This document shows, in pieces, positions 35,081 through 44,164 of a DNA stretch of 56,047 nucleotides. The notes below the pieces were generated by a model. It saw nothing but the letters and a program-made list of their open reading frames with translations. It was not told the DNA's origin and searched no databases. This DNA is from Leptospira biflexa (GTDB lineage: Bacteria > Spirochaetota > DYNZ01). The DNA is taken from contig DYNZ01000012.1 of assembly GCA_020720805.1 (NCBI GenBank), positions 1 through 56,047 on the forward strand, read 5' to 3'. Within the stretch, counting starts at the first letter, position 1. Each line of letters begins with the position of its first letter. The translations under genes were made by a program, and so were the position numbers.

Positions 35081-36736
35081 TTAGATCTGATCCCTGTACA
35101 TCTCGACCCGGTTGCGGCCAGAGTTTTTTGCTCGATAGAGGGCTTCGTCCGCTTTTTGGATCAGGGTATCGAGTTTTTTGCCATGACGAGGATAGACTGC
35201 AATACCGCAGCTTATCGTCAAGGAGATTCTCTTTCTGCTTTTGGGGGGGATAAAAATTTCTTTTTCGATGAGTTTACGGATCTTTTCTGCCACCATCATA
35301 GCCCTCTCCGGGGAAATTTCTGGCAGCAGCAGGACAAACTCCTCACCGCCATATCGTGCCAGGATATCCTGTGTGCGCGTGCTGGCTTCCATCGTGTCTG
35401 TGGTGTGCTTTAGTACATCATCTCCTATGGTATGACCATATTTGTCGTTGATCGCCTTAAAGTGATCCAGATCAAAGAAGAGAAGAGCTAGAGGTTTTTT
35501 ATGCTCCTTTGCTTTTTTTAGGCTCTCCTCTCCTAATTGGATAAGCATATTTCTGTTGTATAGGCCAGTTAGGCTATCGGTTTCGGATGTTTTTTTCAGC
35601 TCTTTGAAGGCCATCCTTTTCTCTACCGCGATAGAGATCTGATTGGTTATCGCCTGAAAAAAGTGTTTATCGGATACGGTGATTTCATCCTCTATATCCG
35701 AGAGGATGATAAACGCGCCAAATATTTTTTTATGGATGACAATGGGGATAATCAGTTTGTAGCTCCGGTGAAGATCAAAATGGCTGTTACTTTTGAATGC
35801 GCACTGGGCATGGCAAGAGTGGCCAGTGTCTCCGCTCTGCGCAAACCAGCATCGATTGGAATCCTGGCTGATTTTTTTAGCTGGCGCAATCAGTAGAGTG
35901 CTGCCCTCTTCCGCAAATTTGCCAGCGAGGGAGATGCCAAAACAAGAGGCATCATTTTCTTTAGAGCCGCTGTTTTTTCCTCCATCCGAGAAAAGGTGCC
36001 AGGATTTTTCGGTGGAGTCATTTTGATCTTTGAAGAGAATGATAAATTTTTTTTCTTTATAGCGGGTGGAGATAAAATCGATAATCTTGTTGAAGATCTC
36101 CCGCGTATCAATATTTTTGGCGATAAATTTAGAAAAATCGAATAGAGATTTTAAGTTGGATCGTTTTTTTTCCAGCTCCTGTAAAAGCTGCTCTTTTTTG
36201 TTGTTCTCCTCGACCAATCTGTCGTTGAGATGGCGGATAGTAGCCAGACGCTCTCTGTTGGTGTTCGAGAGGTAACCAATGAGCAGTACAAGTGAGATTG
36301 CGGTGCCCATCTGCACCAGAAAAACCAGTCCGCTGTTTTGAATGATGGTAGCATCGATTAATCCAAGATAGATGACTGTAACAACGGAGAGAAGAGAGAT
36401 GCTTTGCTTGAGACCATAAAAAAAGGCGTACATGATGACCAGGAAATAGATGACAAAGTAGGTTATCTGGCTTAGATCAGGATCGAGAAATAGAGCTGTC
36501 AGGATGAGCAGGAGATCAAAAATCAGGCAAGATTTGTAGATCAATTCCCGATGGCTGGGCTTCCAGGCGAGGCTCAAAAAGAGCACGGCTGAAGAAGCGA
36601 CAAATAGCGCCAGAATATAAGGTAAAAAAGTTGCGTTGCTACCCGGAGAGATCGAGCTGATGTAAGCCGAGGCAAACAGCATCGATACAAGGCGTAGTAC
36701 CAAAAAAATTTTATCAAGTAGGATGAAACGGTACAT
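35081..36736 (-). CDS. Membrane GAF-GGEEF diguanylate cyclase
   Basis: 551 residues. Six or so membrane helices (about 1-165), a short coiled coil (NNKKEQLLQELEKKRSNLKSL), a GAF domain (about 200-380) with several Cys (CWFAQSG, GHSCHAQC) and a GGDEF domain (about 390-545). The active site is GGEEF in ARYGGEEF, a functional variant, with an RTQD inhibitory site five residues upstream. Expected: c-di-GMP synthesis with product inhibition. The Cys cluster in the GAF domain could bind a metal or sense redox. It is divergent from the mscS gene. Confidence 0.9.
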   Translation of the reverse strand: MYRFILLDKIFLVLRLVSMLFASAYISSISPGSNATFLPYILALFVASSAVLFLSLAWKPSHRELIYKSCLIFDLLLILTALFLDPDLSQITYFVIYFLVIMYAFFYGLKQSISLLSVVTVIYLGLIDATIIQNSGLVFLVQMGTAISLVLLIGYLSNTNRERLATIRHLNDRLVEENNKKEQLLQELEKKRSNLKSLFDFSKFIAKNIDTREIFNKIIDFISTRYKEKKFIILFKDQNDSTEKSWHLFSDGGKNSGSKENDASCFGISLAGKFAEEGSTLLIAPAKKISQDSNRCWFAQSGDTGHSCHAQCAFKSNSHFDLHRSYKLIIPIVIHKKIFGAFIILSDIEDEITVSDKHFFQAITNQISIAVEKRMAFKELKKTSETDSLTGLYNRNMLIQLGEESLKKAKEHKKPLALLFFDLDHFKAINDKYGHTIGDDVLKHTTDTMEASTRTQDILARYGGEEFVLLLPEISPERAMMVAEKIRKLIEKEIFIPPKSRKRISLTISCGIAVYPRHGKKLDTLIQKADEALYRAKNSGRNRVEMYRDQI

Positions 36737-36828
36737 GGTTACCTGTGGACGAATTCGGGTTGATTAACCTATAGTATAGTATCGATATTTTTAACCCCGG
36801 AGGCAAGTAAACTTAGAGGAGTTTTTTC

Positions 36829-36885
36829 ATGGACGGAAAAATGGCGCGATTCCAGGGTATGCAGGATGGCAAGGGGAGAAGGTAG
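36829..36885 (+). CDS. 18-codon leader ORF before mscS
   Basis: A short reading frame with a strong ribosome site (AGAGGAG, 7 nt from the ATG) encodes MDGKMARFQGMQDGKGRR. Its stop codon lies 4 nt before the mscS start at 36890, in a different frame. It may be a leader peptide coupling translation to mscS, or simply a false start. No known leader peptide comes to mind. Confidence 0.4.
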   Translation: MDGKMARFQGMQDGKGRR

Positions 36886-36889
36886 TGGC

Positions 36890-38656
36890 ATGAAATCAGG
36901 CAGGATGCTGGCATTTACAACAATTCTTTGGATAGTAGGAGTCCTCTCCTTTGCCGTTGCGTCATCCGAAAAGAGAGGATTGGGCGTCATCAAAACCGAT
37001 CATCCCCGCGACACAATGCTGAGTTTTATGACCGCGATGAACGACTATAAAAAAGGGCGCGAAACCGACAATGCGGAGTTGGAAAAGCGGATTCAGGATG
37101 CTGTGCGCTGCCTGAATCTGGATGATGTACCTTTTATTCTGCGCCAGGAGAAGGGGAGAGAGTCTGCTGTTTTTCTGAAAGAGGTTATCGATCGTGTTCT
37201 TATCCTGGACTACTCGAAGATCCCTGAAAAGAGTCCTGACGAAAAAAAGCCGTTGCTAAGCTGGCGGCTGAAAGGGACAGAGATCACGCTTGTACTGGTT
37301 GCCAGCGGTGAACGCGCAGGCGAGTATCTTTTCTCCAAGGATACCGTTTTTCGGGCGAAGGAGTTTTATGAAAAGGTTGCTCATCTTCCTTATTTGAAAA
37401 ATTCGGGTGGCGGTGCGCTTTACCAGCAGCCATGGCTGGAGAGCGCTGTTCCGGGGTGGTCCCGAAAGGGGTTCTTGGGTCTGGAAATCTGGCAATGGCT
37501 CGGTATCTTAGGCAGCATCCTGCTTGGCTTTGTATTAAAAAGTCTGGTCCGCTATATCGTGGATTGGATCAATCGACTAGCCAGTCGATCCGGTACTCAA
37601 TGGGACAACCGCTTGATTAGCGCGGTCTCTGCTCCGGTGGGGTATCTGGCAGCATCGGGCTTTTGGTTTGTCTCTCTGCACCTTTTGCGTTTGGAAGGAA
37701 AAATTCTCTCTTTTTTCACTATCCTCATTCAGATTATTTTTAGTGCCGTGGCTGTCTGGGTACTGTACCGGTTGACTGCGGTGCTGGGCGACTACCTGCT
37801 TCTCCTGGCTAAAAAGACAGAGTCTACCCTGGATGACCAGCTTGTGCCTTTAATAAACAGAACATTGAAGATCTTTATTGTAATCCTGGGCGTGCTGATT
37901 TCAATCCAGAACCTCGGCGTCAATGTCATGTCAGTTCTGGCTGGATTGGGTATCGGCGGTCTGGCGTTTGCGCTGGCGGCAAAGGATATGGTGGCAAATC
38001 TGTTTGGCTCTATAATGATTTTACTTGACCGACCCTTCCAGGTGGGAGATTGGATCAAGATAAGCTCTGTAGAGGGAATGGTGCAGGAAATTGGCTTTCG
38101 TTCGACGCGCATCCGAACCTTTTATGACTCTGTGATCTCCGTGCCCAATTCAGAATTGGCAAATCAAAAAATTGATAATATGGGACAAAGGGAATACCGC
38201 AGGGTGGTTTCCTATCTTGGATTAACTTACGATACCCCCGCGGAAAAGATTGAAGTCTTTATGGAAGGCATAAAAAATATCGTGAAAGCCAACCCATATA
38301 CCAGAAAGGATCTGTTTCATGTGGCATTTAACCGGTTTGGTGCTCATAGCCTTGATGTAATGCTCTATTTTTTTCTGTCCGTTCCAGACTGGGGCAGGGA
38401 GCTTGTGGAAACTCAAAATATTTATTTGGAAATTTTGCGCCTGGCTGAACGTTTAAATGTAGCATTCGCATTTCCCACTCAATCTCTCCATGTGGAAAGT
38501 ATGCCCGGTGAGAAGGGAACTCCTACGCCCAAAGTCAACGCGCGGGATTGGAAAGAGAAGGCCGAAGGGTTTGGGCCTGGTGGTAAGTTTGGCAGACCTC
38601 AGGGATCCGGTTTGTTTATTCCGCCGTATGCGGATTCAGATCTGCAAAAAACATAA
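36890..38656 (+). CDS. Mechanosensitive ion channel, MscS family
   Basis: About 588 residues, larger than Escherichia coli MscS. A possible signal peptide (MKSGRMLAFTTILWIVGVLSFAVAS) is followed by about 170 residues that are probably periplasmic, four or five membrane helices, then the MscS core: pore helix VMSVLAGLGIGGLAFALAAKDMVANLFGS (Gly/Ala pattern), GSIMILLDRPFQVGDWI and the beta domain with VPNSELANQKIDN. It releases solutes on hypo-osmotic shock. Start at 36890 because of AGAAGG 7 nt upstream. It lies 18 nt before the split hybrid kinase gene. Confidence 0.92.
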   Translation: MKSGRMLAFTTILWIVGVLSFAVASSEKRGLGVIKTDHPRDTMLSFMTAMNDYKKGRETDNAELEKRIQDAVRCLNLDDVPFILRQEKGRESAVFLKEVIDRVLILDYSKIPEKSPDEKKPLLSWRLKGTEITLVLVASGERAGEYLFSKDTVFRAKEFYEKVAHLPYLKNSGGGALYQQPWLESAVPGWSRKGFLGLEIWQWLGILGSILLGFVLKSLVRYIVDWINRLASRSGTQWDNRLISAVSAPVGYLAASGFWFVSLHLLRLEGKILSFFTILIQIIFSAVAVWVLYRLTAVLGDYLLLLAKKTESTLDDQLVPLINRTLKIFIVILGVLISIQNLGVNVMSVLAGLGIGGLAFALAAKDMVANLFGSIMILLDRPFQVGDWIKISSVEGMVQEIGFRSTRIRTFYDSVISVPNSELANQKIDNMGQREYRRVVSYLGLTYDTPAEKIEVFMEGIKNIVKANPYTRKDLFHVAFNRFGAHSLDVMLYFFLSVPDWGRELVETQNIYLEILRLAERLNVAFAFPTQSLHVESMPGEKGTPTPKVNARDWKEKAEGFGPGGKFGRPQGSGLFIPPYADSDLQKT

Positions 38657-38674
38657 AGTGACTTCGGGTGTTCT

Positions 38675-39478
38675 ATGAAATGGATTCACAATAGAAATTT
38701 TTATCTCTTCCTGATAGGCTTTGTTGTCGTGGAAGCGGTTTCAATAATTGTTTTACATGGTAATTTTCTTGATAAAAAATCGAAGCATTTTGATGACAAA
38801 ATCCGTGAACAGGAGGTCTCCTATACTTCGGTGGTCCATGCCTACAAGGATATTTCACAGATAATATTTTCTGAAGTTGTAAACAGGCCGGATGTCCTGT
38901 TGCTGATTCGTCAGGCAGGACAGGCGCAGACCGAGACAAAGGCGCAATTGAGAAAAAAATTGCAACAGAAGATGCAGCATACTTATGAAAGCCTAAAAAA
39001 TATCAATCTGCGTCAGCTCCATTTTCATTTGCCGAATAATGAGAGTTTTTTGCGTATGCACAAACCCGATCGTTTTGGCGATAATCTGACTTCGATTCGT
39101 TTGACGATCGCCAGGGTCAACAAGTCAAAAACTTTTGTTTATGGTTTTGAGGAAGGGCGCATTTACAACGGTTTTCGATATGTTTATCCTCTTTTCTGGG
39201 ACAAAGAGCATATAGGCTCAGTTGAGACCAGCGTAAATTATAGAGCCATCATTGATAAAATGGAGAGCGTCTCACCATTGCGGGTGATCTTTATTTTAAA
39301 AAAAGAGGAGGTCATGCGCAAGGTCTTTCAAGATTTGCAAAAACACTATTATCCATCGGATCTGAGTCTGGATTATATGTACGAAAAGCGAACCCTGATC
39401 AGCGCTGGTCGTGCTGATAACTCCATTGAAGATTCATTAATTCGAAAAATCAATTCATCGATACGGGAGTCTGTGTAG
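38675..39478 (+). CDS. N-terminal part of split hybrid kinase (membrane sensor)
   Basis: 267 residues, ending at an in-frame TAG (codon 268). One membrane helix (about 9-29) and an extracytoplasmic sensor similar to double-Cache-like domains of sensor kinases (LRQLHFHLPNNESFLRMHKPDRFGDNL, then GFRYVYPLFWDKEHIGSVETSVNY). The next frame, starting 6 nt later in the same register, continues this sensor, then a second helix and the kinase. The pair thus looks like one gene broken by a single nonsense codon. If translated separately this piece is a membrane sensor without output. Confidence 0.75.
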   Translation: MKWIHNRNFYLFLIGFVVVEAVSIIVLHGNFLDKKSKHFDDKIREQEVSYTSVVHAYKDISQIIFSEVVNRPDVLLLIRQAGQAQTETKAQLRKKLQQKMQHTYESLKNINLRQLHFHLPNNESFLRMHKPDRFGDNLTSIRLTIARVNKSKTFVYGFEEGRIYNGFRYVYPLFWDKEHIGSVETSVNYRAIIDKMESVSPLRVIFILKKEEVMRKVFQDLQKHYYPSDLSLDYMYEKRTLISAGRADNSIEDSLIRKINSSIRESV

Positions 39479-39484
39479 GAGAAG

Positions 39485-40891
39485 ATGGCACGGGAAATTT
39501 CCTTTGTGGTGGATACGAATGTAGCCGGAAACCATTATGCGGTAACTTTTTTAAGTATTCGAAATATCCTTGGTCGACATGTTGCCTATTTTGTCACCTT
39601 TCAGCGGGATCCTACGATCGCCCTCTATACCAGTCAATGCAGGATTCAAACTATTTTGGTCACCATGGTTAATATTTTATTATTTCTGTTTTTGTTGATG
39701 ATGGATTGGAAACGAAAACAGATCTTAGATTCGCGAAACGCGGAGTATCAATCTCGTTTGCAGGCTGAAAAGGCCAATCGCGCCAAAAGTGAATTTCTTG
39801 CCAGTATGAGTCATGAAATTCGAACTCCCTTTAACGCGGTTATGGGTTTTGCTGAGATTTTGGAAGAGGAGCTGGATGATATTCAGATGAAGAGATTTGC
39901 CTCGAATATTATCACTGCCGGGGATACGCTGTTGAATCTAATCAATGATGTCCTGGATCTGGCAAAGATAGAGGCTGACCGCTTGGAAATCAAGGAAAAA
40001 CCTGTTTCTCTGCTTCGCATGACGCATAACCTGGAAAATATGTTTCGTCAATCTATTGAGGCCAAGGGTGTTGCGTTTGAGATTTTTCTGGATGAGTTGC
40101 GGTTGAATCAGATCCTTATAAATTTATTGGGAAATGCCATGAAATTTACTGGACAGGGTTCGATCCGTCTGCGATGGGACGTGACGGCCAATTCCCAGCC
40201 TCATACCTATGATTTTATGATTAAGGTGGAAGATACGGGCATTGGTATACCGGAGGAGTACCATGAGGTTGTTTTTCAGCCCTTTGAGCAGTTGGCCGAT
40301 GCCAGAGGCAGCAGGCACAGCGGCACAGGTCTTGGGCTCTCGATAACGCGCCGGCTGGCCAGGCTGATGAAGGGCGATGTCACTTTGAGCAGCCGCCCAG
40401 GCGAGGGAAGCGTGTTTTCAGTTGTCCTGCCGGCCAGAGGCGCTGTTACAGATAAAAATCTGATTGCCGAGGCTGATCTGGACGGCTCTTCTGAATTAAA
40501 AAATATTGTTTTTCAGAAATCGAGATTGATGGTGGTGGATGATATTGCCATTAATAGAAGCATTATAAAGAAATTTTTGATCGATACCAGTGTTGAGGTG
40601 TTTGAGGCATCAAATGGCGAGCAGGCGCTGCGTGATGTGAAACAGGTGAAGCCGGATATCATTTTGATGGATATTGTCATGCCGATTATGAATGGTTACG
40701 CCGCTCTCGAGGCACTACAAAAAGATCCAGATACAAGTTCCATTCCGGTTCTCGCCTTTACCGCTTCGGCGATTCAGCAGAATCGAAGCGAACTTGCCGC
40801 TCGATTTGATGATCTGCTGCTCAAGCCCCTCTCCAAAAGGCACCTGTTTTTGATGCTGACAAAATATCTGCCACACTCAATCAAGATGTAG
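39485..40891 (+). CDS. C-terminal part of split hybrid kinase (HisKA-HATPase-REC)
   Basis: 468 residues, same frame as the upstream piece. It starts inside the sensor (AREISFVVDTNVAGNHYAV), has one membrane helix (about 55-78), HisKA (MSHEIRTPFNAV, His110), HATPase_c (LNQILINLLGNAMKFT N-box, EDTGIGIPEEY, GTGLGLS) and a receiver (Asp396 in ILMDIVMPIMNGYAAL). The HATPase looks short by about 13 residues before LDELRLNQIL, where relatives have a DPDLPxxLL-type stretch. An AGGAG overlapping the amber codon, only 3 nt from the ATG, might allow re-initiation. Most likely a decayed gene, or one needing amber readthrough. Confidence 0.75.
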   Translation: MAREISFVVDTNVAGNHYAVTFLSIRNILGRHVAYFVTFQRDPTIALYTSQCRIQTILVTMVNILLFLFLLMMDWKRKQILDSRNAEYQSRLQAEKANRAKSEFLASMSHEIRTPFNAVMGFAEILEEELDDIQMKRFASNIITAGDTLLNLINDVLDLAKIEADRLEIKEKPVSLLRMTHNLENMFRQSIEAKGVAFEIFLDELRLNQILINLLGNAMKFTGQGSIRLRWDVTANSQPHTYDFMIKVEDTGIGIPEEYHEVVFQPFEQLADARGSRHSGTGLGLSITRRLARLMKGDVTLSSRPGEGSVFSVVLPARGAVTDKNLIAEADLDGSSELKNIVFQKSRLMVVDDIAINRSIIKKFLIDTSVEVFEASNGEQALRDVKQVKPDIILMDIVMPIMNGYAALEALQKDPDTSSIPVLAFTASAIQQNRSELAARFDDLLLKPLSKRHLFLMLTKYLPHSIKM

Positions 40892-41001
40892 GTCTTAGCC
40901 AACAGGGATATGCCAAATTTCGTGCAAGCGTTATATTAAAGGCATTTTGGTTTTCGGATATCGCAAGGCAATGCCAGCGATGTCGACGGACCCTTTAGCC
41001 A

Positions 41002-41036
41002 GTATAAAACCCGAGAACCAAAGTGTTTCGAGTATA
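41002..41036 (+). repeat. Tail module of dispersed intergenic repeat (copy 4)
   Basis: A 35-bp stretch GTATAAAACCCGAGAACC, AAAGTGTTTCGAGTATA is exactly identical, inverted, to 55995-56029. A second block just upstream (40943-40985; TTTTGGTTTTCGGATATCGC, AAGGCAATGCCAGCGATGTC) matches 3201-3240. A 7-bp hairpin (TTGCGAA/TTCGCAA, 41116-41139) lies nearby. The 659-nt gap 40892-41550 has no supportable gene: the open frame at 40947-41276 runs through the repeats. Confidence 0.8.
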
Positions 41037-41437
41037 AATTCGGTGGTTTGGATAACGAAGCCTATGTTTCGCTTAGTTTATCCCGAGCGCTGTTGGGGGA
41101 TCGAAGCACCAGAAATTGCGAAAGGTTTTTTCTTCGCAACATGCGTGGCTCATCAGATGCCCATTCCCCGGCGCATGAAAAGATTGTCGGTGTTAAAATC
41201 GGCATCTTTTTTTGCTATCCTTTGTTTGGTGGAGGGCCTGCAAGCAAGGTCAATCGGAGGTAGAATTTTCTCGTAATAAGGCCATTTTGCGGTCAGGCAT
41301 CGCCAGGAACTTCAGGCTGTTGCGATGAGATATATCATAGTGAAAGAACTTTTCATATTGTCCAGGAGAGAACGTTCTTTCCGACCAAGTTGTTGGATAC
41401 CTATAATAGAGAATTTTGCTGGCGGGCTGATTTTCAT

Positions 41438-41466
41438 TTGACCTGCAAAGAAGAGTGTGCTACAAT
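41438..41466 (+). promoter_or_regulatory. Strong sigma70-type promoter for mobB
   Basis: TTGACC (41438-41443), a 17-nt spacer and TACAAT (41461-41466), each one base from consensus. Transcription would start near 41473, giving a leader of about 78 nt before the mobB start. Confidence 0.7.
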
Positions 41467-41507
41467 AGTACAGCATTCAGAACAAAAAAATATATATTGT
41501 TATAACT

Positions 41508-41536
41508 CCGCCATGGGTAACATGTACACAAGGCGG
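41508..41536 (+). promoter_or_regulatory. Leader hairpin just before the mobB ribosome site
   Basis: CCGCC (41508-41512) pairs with GGCGG (41532-41536) and encloses a small CATG-GGTAA-CATG stem. It ends 4 nt before the AAGGAA ribosome site. It could influence translation of mobB. The gene makes molybdenum cofactor, and a Moco riboswitch would be an attractive idea, but the leader is too short and does not show a fold I can identify as that motif. Confidence 0.45.
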
Positions 41537-41550
41537 TAATAAGGAATTTT

Positions 41551-42246
41551 ATGTCTCCTATACTTGCAATCTCCGGAAAAAGTAACAGCGGTAAGACAAC
41601 ATTGCTGGTAAAATTGGTCCAGGAGTTCACGGCGAAAGGTTTGCGCGTGGCATCGGTGAAGCACGCCGCGCATGGCTTTTCCCTGGATAGAGTTGGCAGT
41701 GATAGTTGGCGTCATCTTCATGCTGGAGCCTCCCCCATGTTGCTGATTGGCGAACGCGAGCTTGCGCTGCAGGCCACCTATTCTAATCCAGAGGAAACTC
41801 CAGGGTTATATGCGGCATGTGAAAAATTTTTCCCGGATGTAGACCTGATATTAGCTGAAGGTTTTAAGTCTGTGCTGGTTCCTCGCCTGGAGGTTGTTAA
41901 AGACGAACCAATATTTCCATGCGAGGATGAAACACTGCTGGCTTATGTTGCGCAAAATTTGGATCAATCCTTGTGCGGAGATAAAAAAATTTTTGATCCT
42001 GAGGCCGCTGGCGATATTGCGGAATTCATTATAACAAAATTTGAGATAGAAAATCAACAGTCACGGGAAGCCCAACAGGGAAAAAGGCGAATCCGTTTTT
42101 ACGCTGACGGCAGGAAAGTGCCCATGAAATCATTTGTTCAGGATATCTTTATCCGAACCCTTCTGGGTATGAGCCAATCGCTAAAGGGTTGCGAGTCAGT
42201 GAAGAGAATGCGTTTCGAGATCGATCTTGGCGAGGAGAAACGTTGA
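41551..42246 (+). CDS. mobB: Molybdopterin-guanine dinucleotide biosynthesis protein B
   Basis: 231 residues. P-loop GTPase domain (GKSNSGKTTLLVKLV, Walker A) with VKHAAHGFSLDRVGSDSWRH, LILAEGFKS and VVKDEP, all diagnostic of MobB. It assists MobA in making the guanine dinucleotide form of the molybdenum cofactor for molybdo-enzymes. A C-terminal extension of about 60 residues (IRFYADGRKVPMKSFVQDI...) recalls longer MobB proteins of other anaerobes; it is absent in E. coli MobB. AAGGAA ribosome site. The GGDEF-EAL gene starts 4 nt after the stop. Confidence 0.92.
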   Translation: MSPILAISGKSNSGKTTLLVKLVQEFTAKGLRVASVKHAAHGFSLDRVGSDSWRHLHAGASPMLLIGERELALQATYSNPEETPGLYAACEKFFPDVDLILAEGFKSVLVPRLEVVKDEPIFPCEDETLLAYVAQNLDQSLCGDKKIFDPEAAGDIAEFIITKFEIENQQSREAQQGKRRIRFYADGRKVPMKSFVQDIFIRTLLGMSQSLKGCESVKRMRFEIDLGEEKR

Positions 42247-42250
42247 AGCT

Positions 42251-44164
42251 ATGATTATGCGCTGGAAACAGTATCTGGTATTTCTGCTTCTGAGTTATGC
42301 AGCGATCGGAATCTTTTTTCTGCTTCAGGTGCTTTTCTTTTTTAATGAATTTTCAATCCGTTTTTTAGTTGTTCCCGCTATTATCGCAACAGTAACAGGA
42401 GTGCTCGCGGGCCGGATGTTTGAACTCCACCAGGATCTTCAGAAAAAAAATTTTTTACTTCATGCCGTCGCTGATTTTGGGTTGGAGTTTACCTTTTTTC
42501 TGAACCATCTGGGTAAGCTTGAATATATCTCTCAATCAGTTCAGGATGTCACGGGATATGCTCCCTCCGAATTTTATAAAAGGAGCTCTCTGCTGGATGA
42601 TATCATCCATGATGATGATAGGCAGCGCTGGAAGGAGCATATGCATGATATCAATAGCAGATCAGTAGGCCCTGAGAGTGAATACCGGATCATTACCAAA
42701 GATGGCCAGGTACGATGGATGCTACATCTGTGTAGTCCGGTGTTGGACGATCAGGAAAATTTTTTAGGAAACCGCTCCTCCAATCTGGATATAACCATGC
42801 GTAAGGAGTATGAGCTAAAAATTGAAACCATGGCCTATTTTGATCCGCTAACCAACCTGCCCAACCGACGGTTACTGTTAAAACATCTAAGCAAGTCCAT
42901 CCGCTCTCTGCAGGAGACAGATCAAAAATTCGCAGTTTTGTTTGTGGATTTGGAGCGCTTTAATTATGTAAATGATACCTATGGTCATACATTTGGCGAT
43001 CGCATTCTCAAAGAGGCCTCCAGCCGTTTTATTGCTTTTTGTCGAGAATGCTACCATTCAAAATATGGGGAAGTTTTGCATTTTTTTGAAAAGGACAGAG
43101 ATTTTTTCATTTCTCGGTTTGGCGGAGATGAATTTATTATCGTGCTCGCTCCGGTGGAAAGTACGAAGGAGATTATCCATTTTGTGCAAAAGGTTCTTGA
43201 TGTTCTAGATGTTCCTTTTGATTTAGATGGTCAAACTGTGCATATAAGTGGAAATATTGGCATCTCTGTTTTTCCTCAGGATGGACAATCCGCTGAGATG
43301 CTGATTAAAAACGCGGACAGCGCTATGTACAGAGCAAAATCTCACAGCGGAAGAAATTACTGTTTTTATTCAGAACAATTTTCAGATCAAGCTATGAAAA
43401 CGCTTCATCTGGAAAACCGCCTCAATGAGGCATTAAAAAATGATGAGTTTTATCTTGAGTATCAGCCTAAAATGCAGATCCAGGATAATGCTCTGACGGG
43501 TGTGGAGGCTTTACTGCGCTGGCAGCAGCGCGACGGAAAGCTTATCAATCCTTCGGATTTTCTGCCGATGGCGGAACAGCTCGGTTTTATTCATGAGATT
43601 GGGGATGTAGTTTTGGAAAAGGCCTGCGCCCAGTGGAAGCAGTGGCATGAACAGGGATTTGATATCCATATATCGGTAAATATTTCGCCGGTGCAGTTTT
43701 TGGATGACAATTTCCTGGAAAGAGTTCGGTATATTCTGGGGCAGTCGGGCGTTAACCCCAGTTTTCTGGAGTTTGAAATTACCGAGAGTGCCCTTTTCCA
43801 GGATAATAATGATGGAATTCATAAATTGGAACAGATCCGCGATATGGGCATCACTATCTCAATAGATGATTTTGGCAAGGGTTACTCTTCGTTAAATTAC
43901 CTCAAGGCTTTGCCTATTGATGTTCTGAAGATCGATATATCCTTTGTTCAAAATATTGAACGAGGAGAGCGAGATCTTGCCATTATCAAAACAATTTTAT
44001 CATTGAGCGACAACCTTTCCTTAAAAACAGTAGCTGAAGGTGTAGAAGATTTGGCGCAGCACGATATACTGCGCCAATTGGGATGTCAGATCGGGCAGGG
44101 ATTTTTCTATTCAAGACCTTTACCGCCTGAAGAAATTGCCAAGATCATCCAAAAAATTGTTTAG
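42251..44164 (+). CDS. Membrane PAS-GGDEF-EAL protein
   Basis: About 637 residues. Two membrane helices (about 7-30, 35-55), a PAS/PAC domain (about 75-190), GGDEF (about 195-370) and EAL (about 380-635). GGDEF is intact (SRFGGDEFIIVL), but the canonical RxxD inhibitory site is missing because an insert of about 15 residues (CHSKYGEVLHFFEKDRD region) lies before it. The EAL domain is complete: EALLRW, FEITESAL, DDFGKGYSSL (Lys where most have Thr), KIDISF and AEGVE. Either or both activities are possible. ATG at 42251; a TTG at 42227 would overlap mobB. It shares 4 nt with the convergent PLP gene. Confidence 0.9.
   Translation: MIMRWKQYLVFLLLSYAAIGIFFLLQVLFFFNEFSIRFLVVPAIIATVTGVLAGRMFELHQDLQKKNFLLHAVADFGLEFTFFLNHLGKLEYISQSVQDVTGYAPSEFYKRSSLLDDIIHDDDRQRWKEHMHDINSRSVGPESEYRIITKDGQVRWMLHLCSPVLDDQENFLGNRSSNLDITMRKEYELKIETMAYFDPLTNLPNRRLLLKHLSKSIRSLQETDQKFAVLFVDLERFNYVNDTYGHTFGDRILKEASSRFIAFCRECYHSKYGEVLHFFEKDRDFFISRFGGDEFIIVLAPVESTKEIIHFVQKVLDVLDVPFDLDGQTVHISGNIGISVFPQDGQSAEMLIKNADSAMYRAKSHSGRNYCFYSEQFSDQAMKTLHLENRLNEALKNDEFYLEYQPKMQIQDNALTGVEALLRWQQRDGKLINPSDFLPMAEQLGFIHEIGDVVLEKACAQWKQWHEQGFDIHISVNISPVQFLDDNFLERVRYILGQSGVNPSFLEFEITESALFQDNNDGIHKLEQIRDMGITISIDDFGKGYSSLNYLKALPIDVLKIDISFVQNIERGERDLAIIKTILSLSDNLSLKTVAEGVEDLAQHDILRQLGCQIGQGFFYSRPLPPEEIAKIIQKIV

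Noticed and set aside
40947-41276. Open frames between the split kinase and mobB
   Set aside because: They read through dispersed-repeat modules and a hairpin; no ribosome site and no recognisable protein.
41473-41550. Molybdenum cofactor riboswitch before mobB
   Set aside because: The leader is only about 78 nt and I cannot match it to the known fold; kept only as a hairpin.
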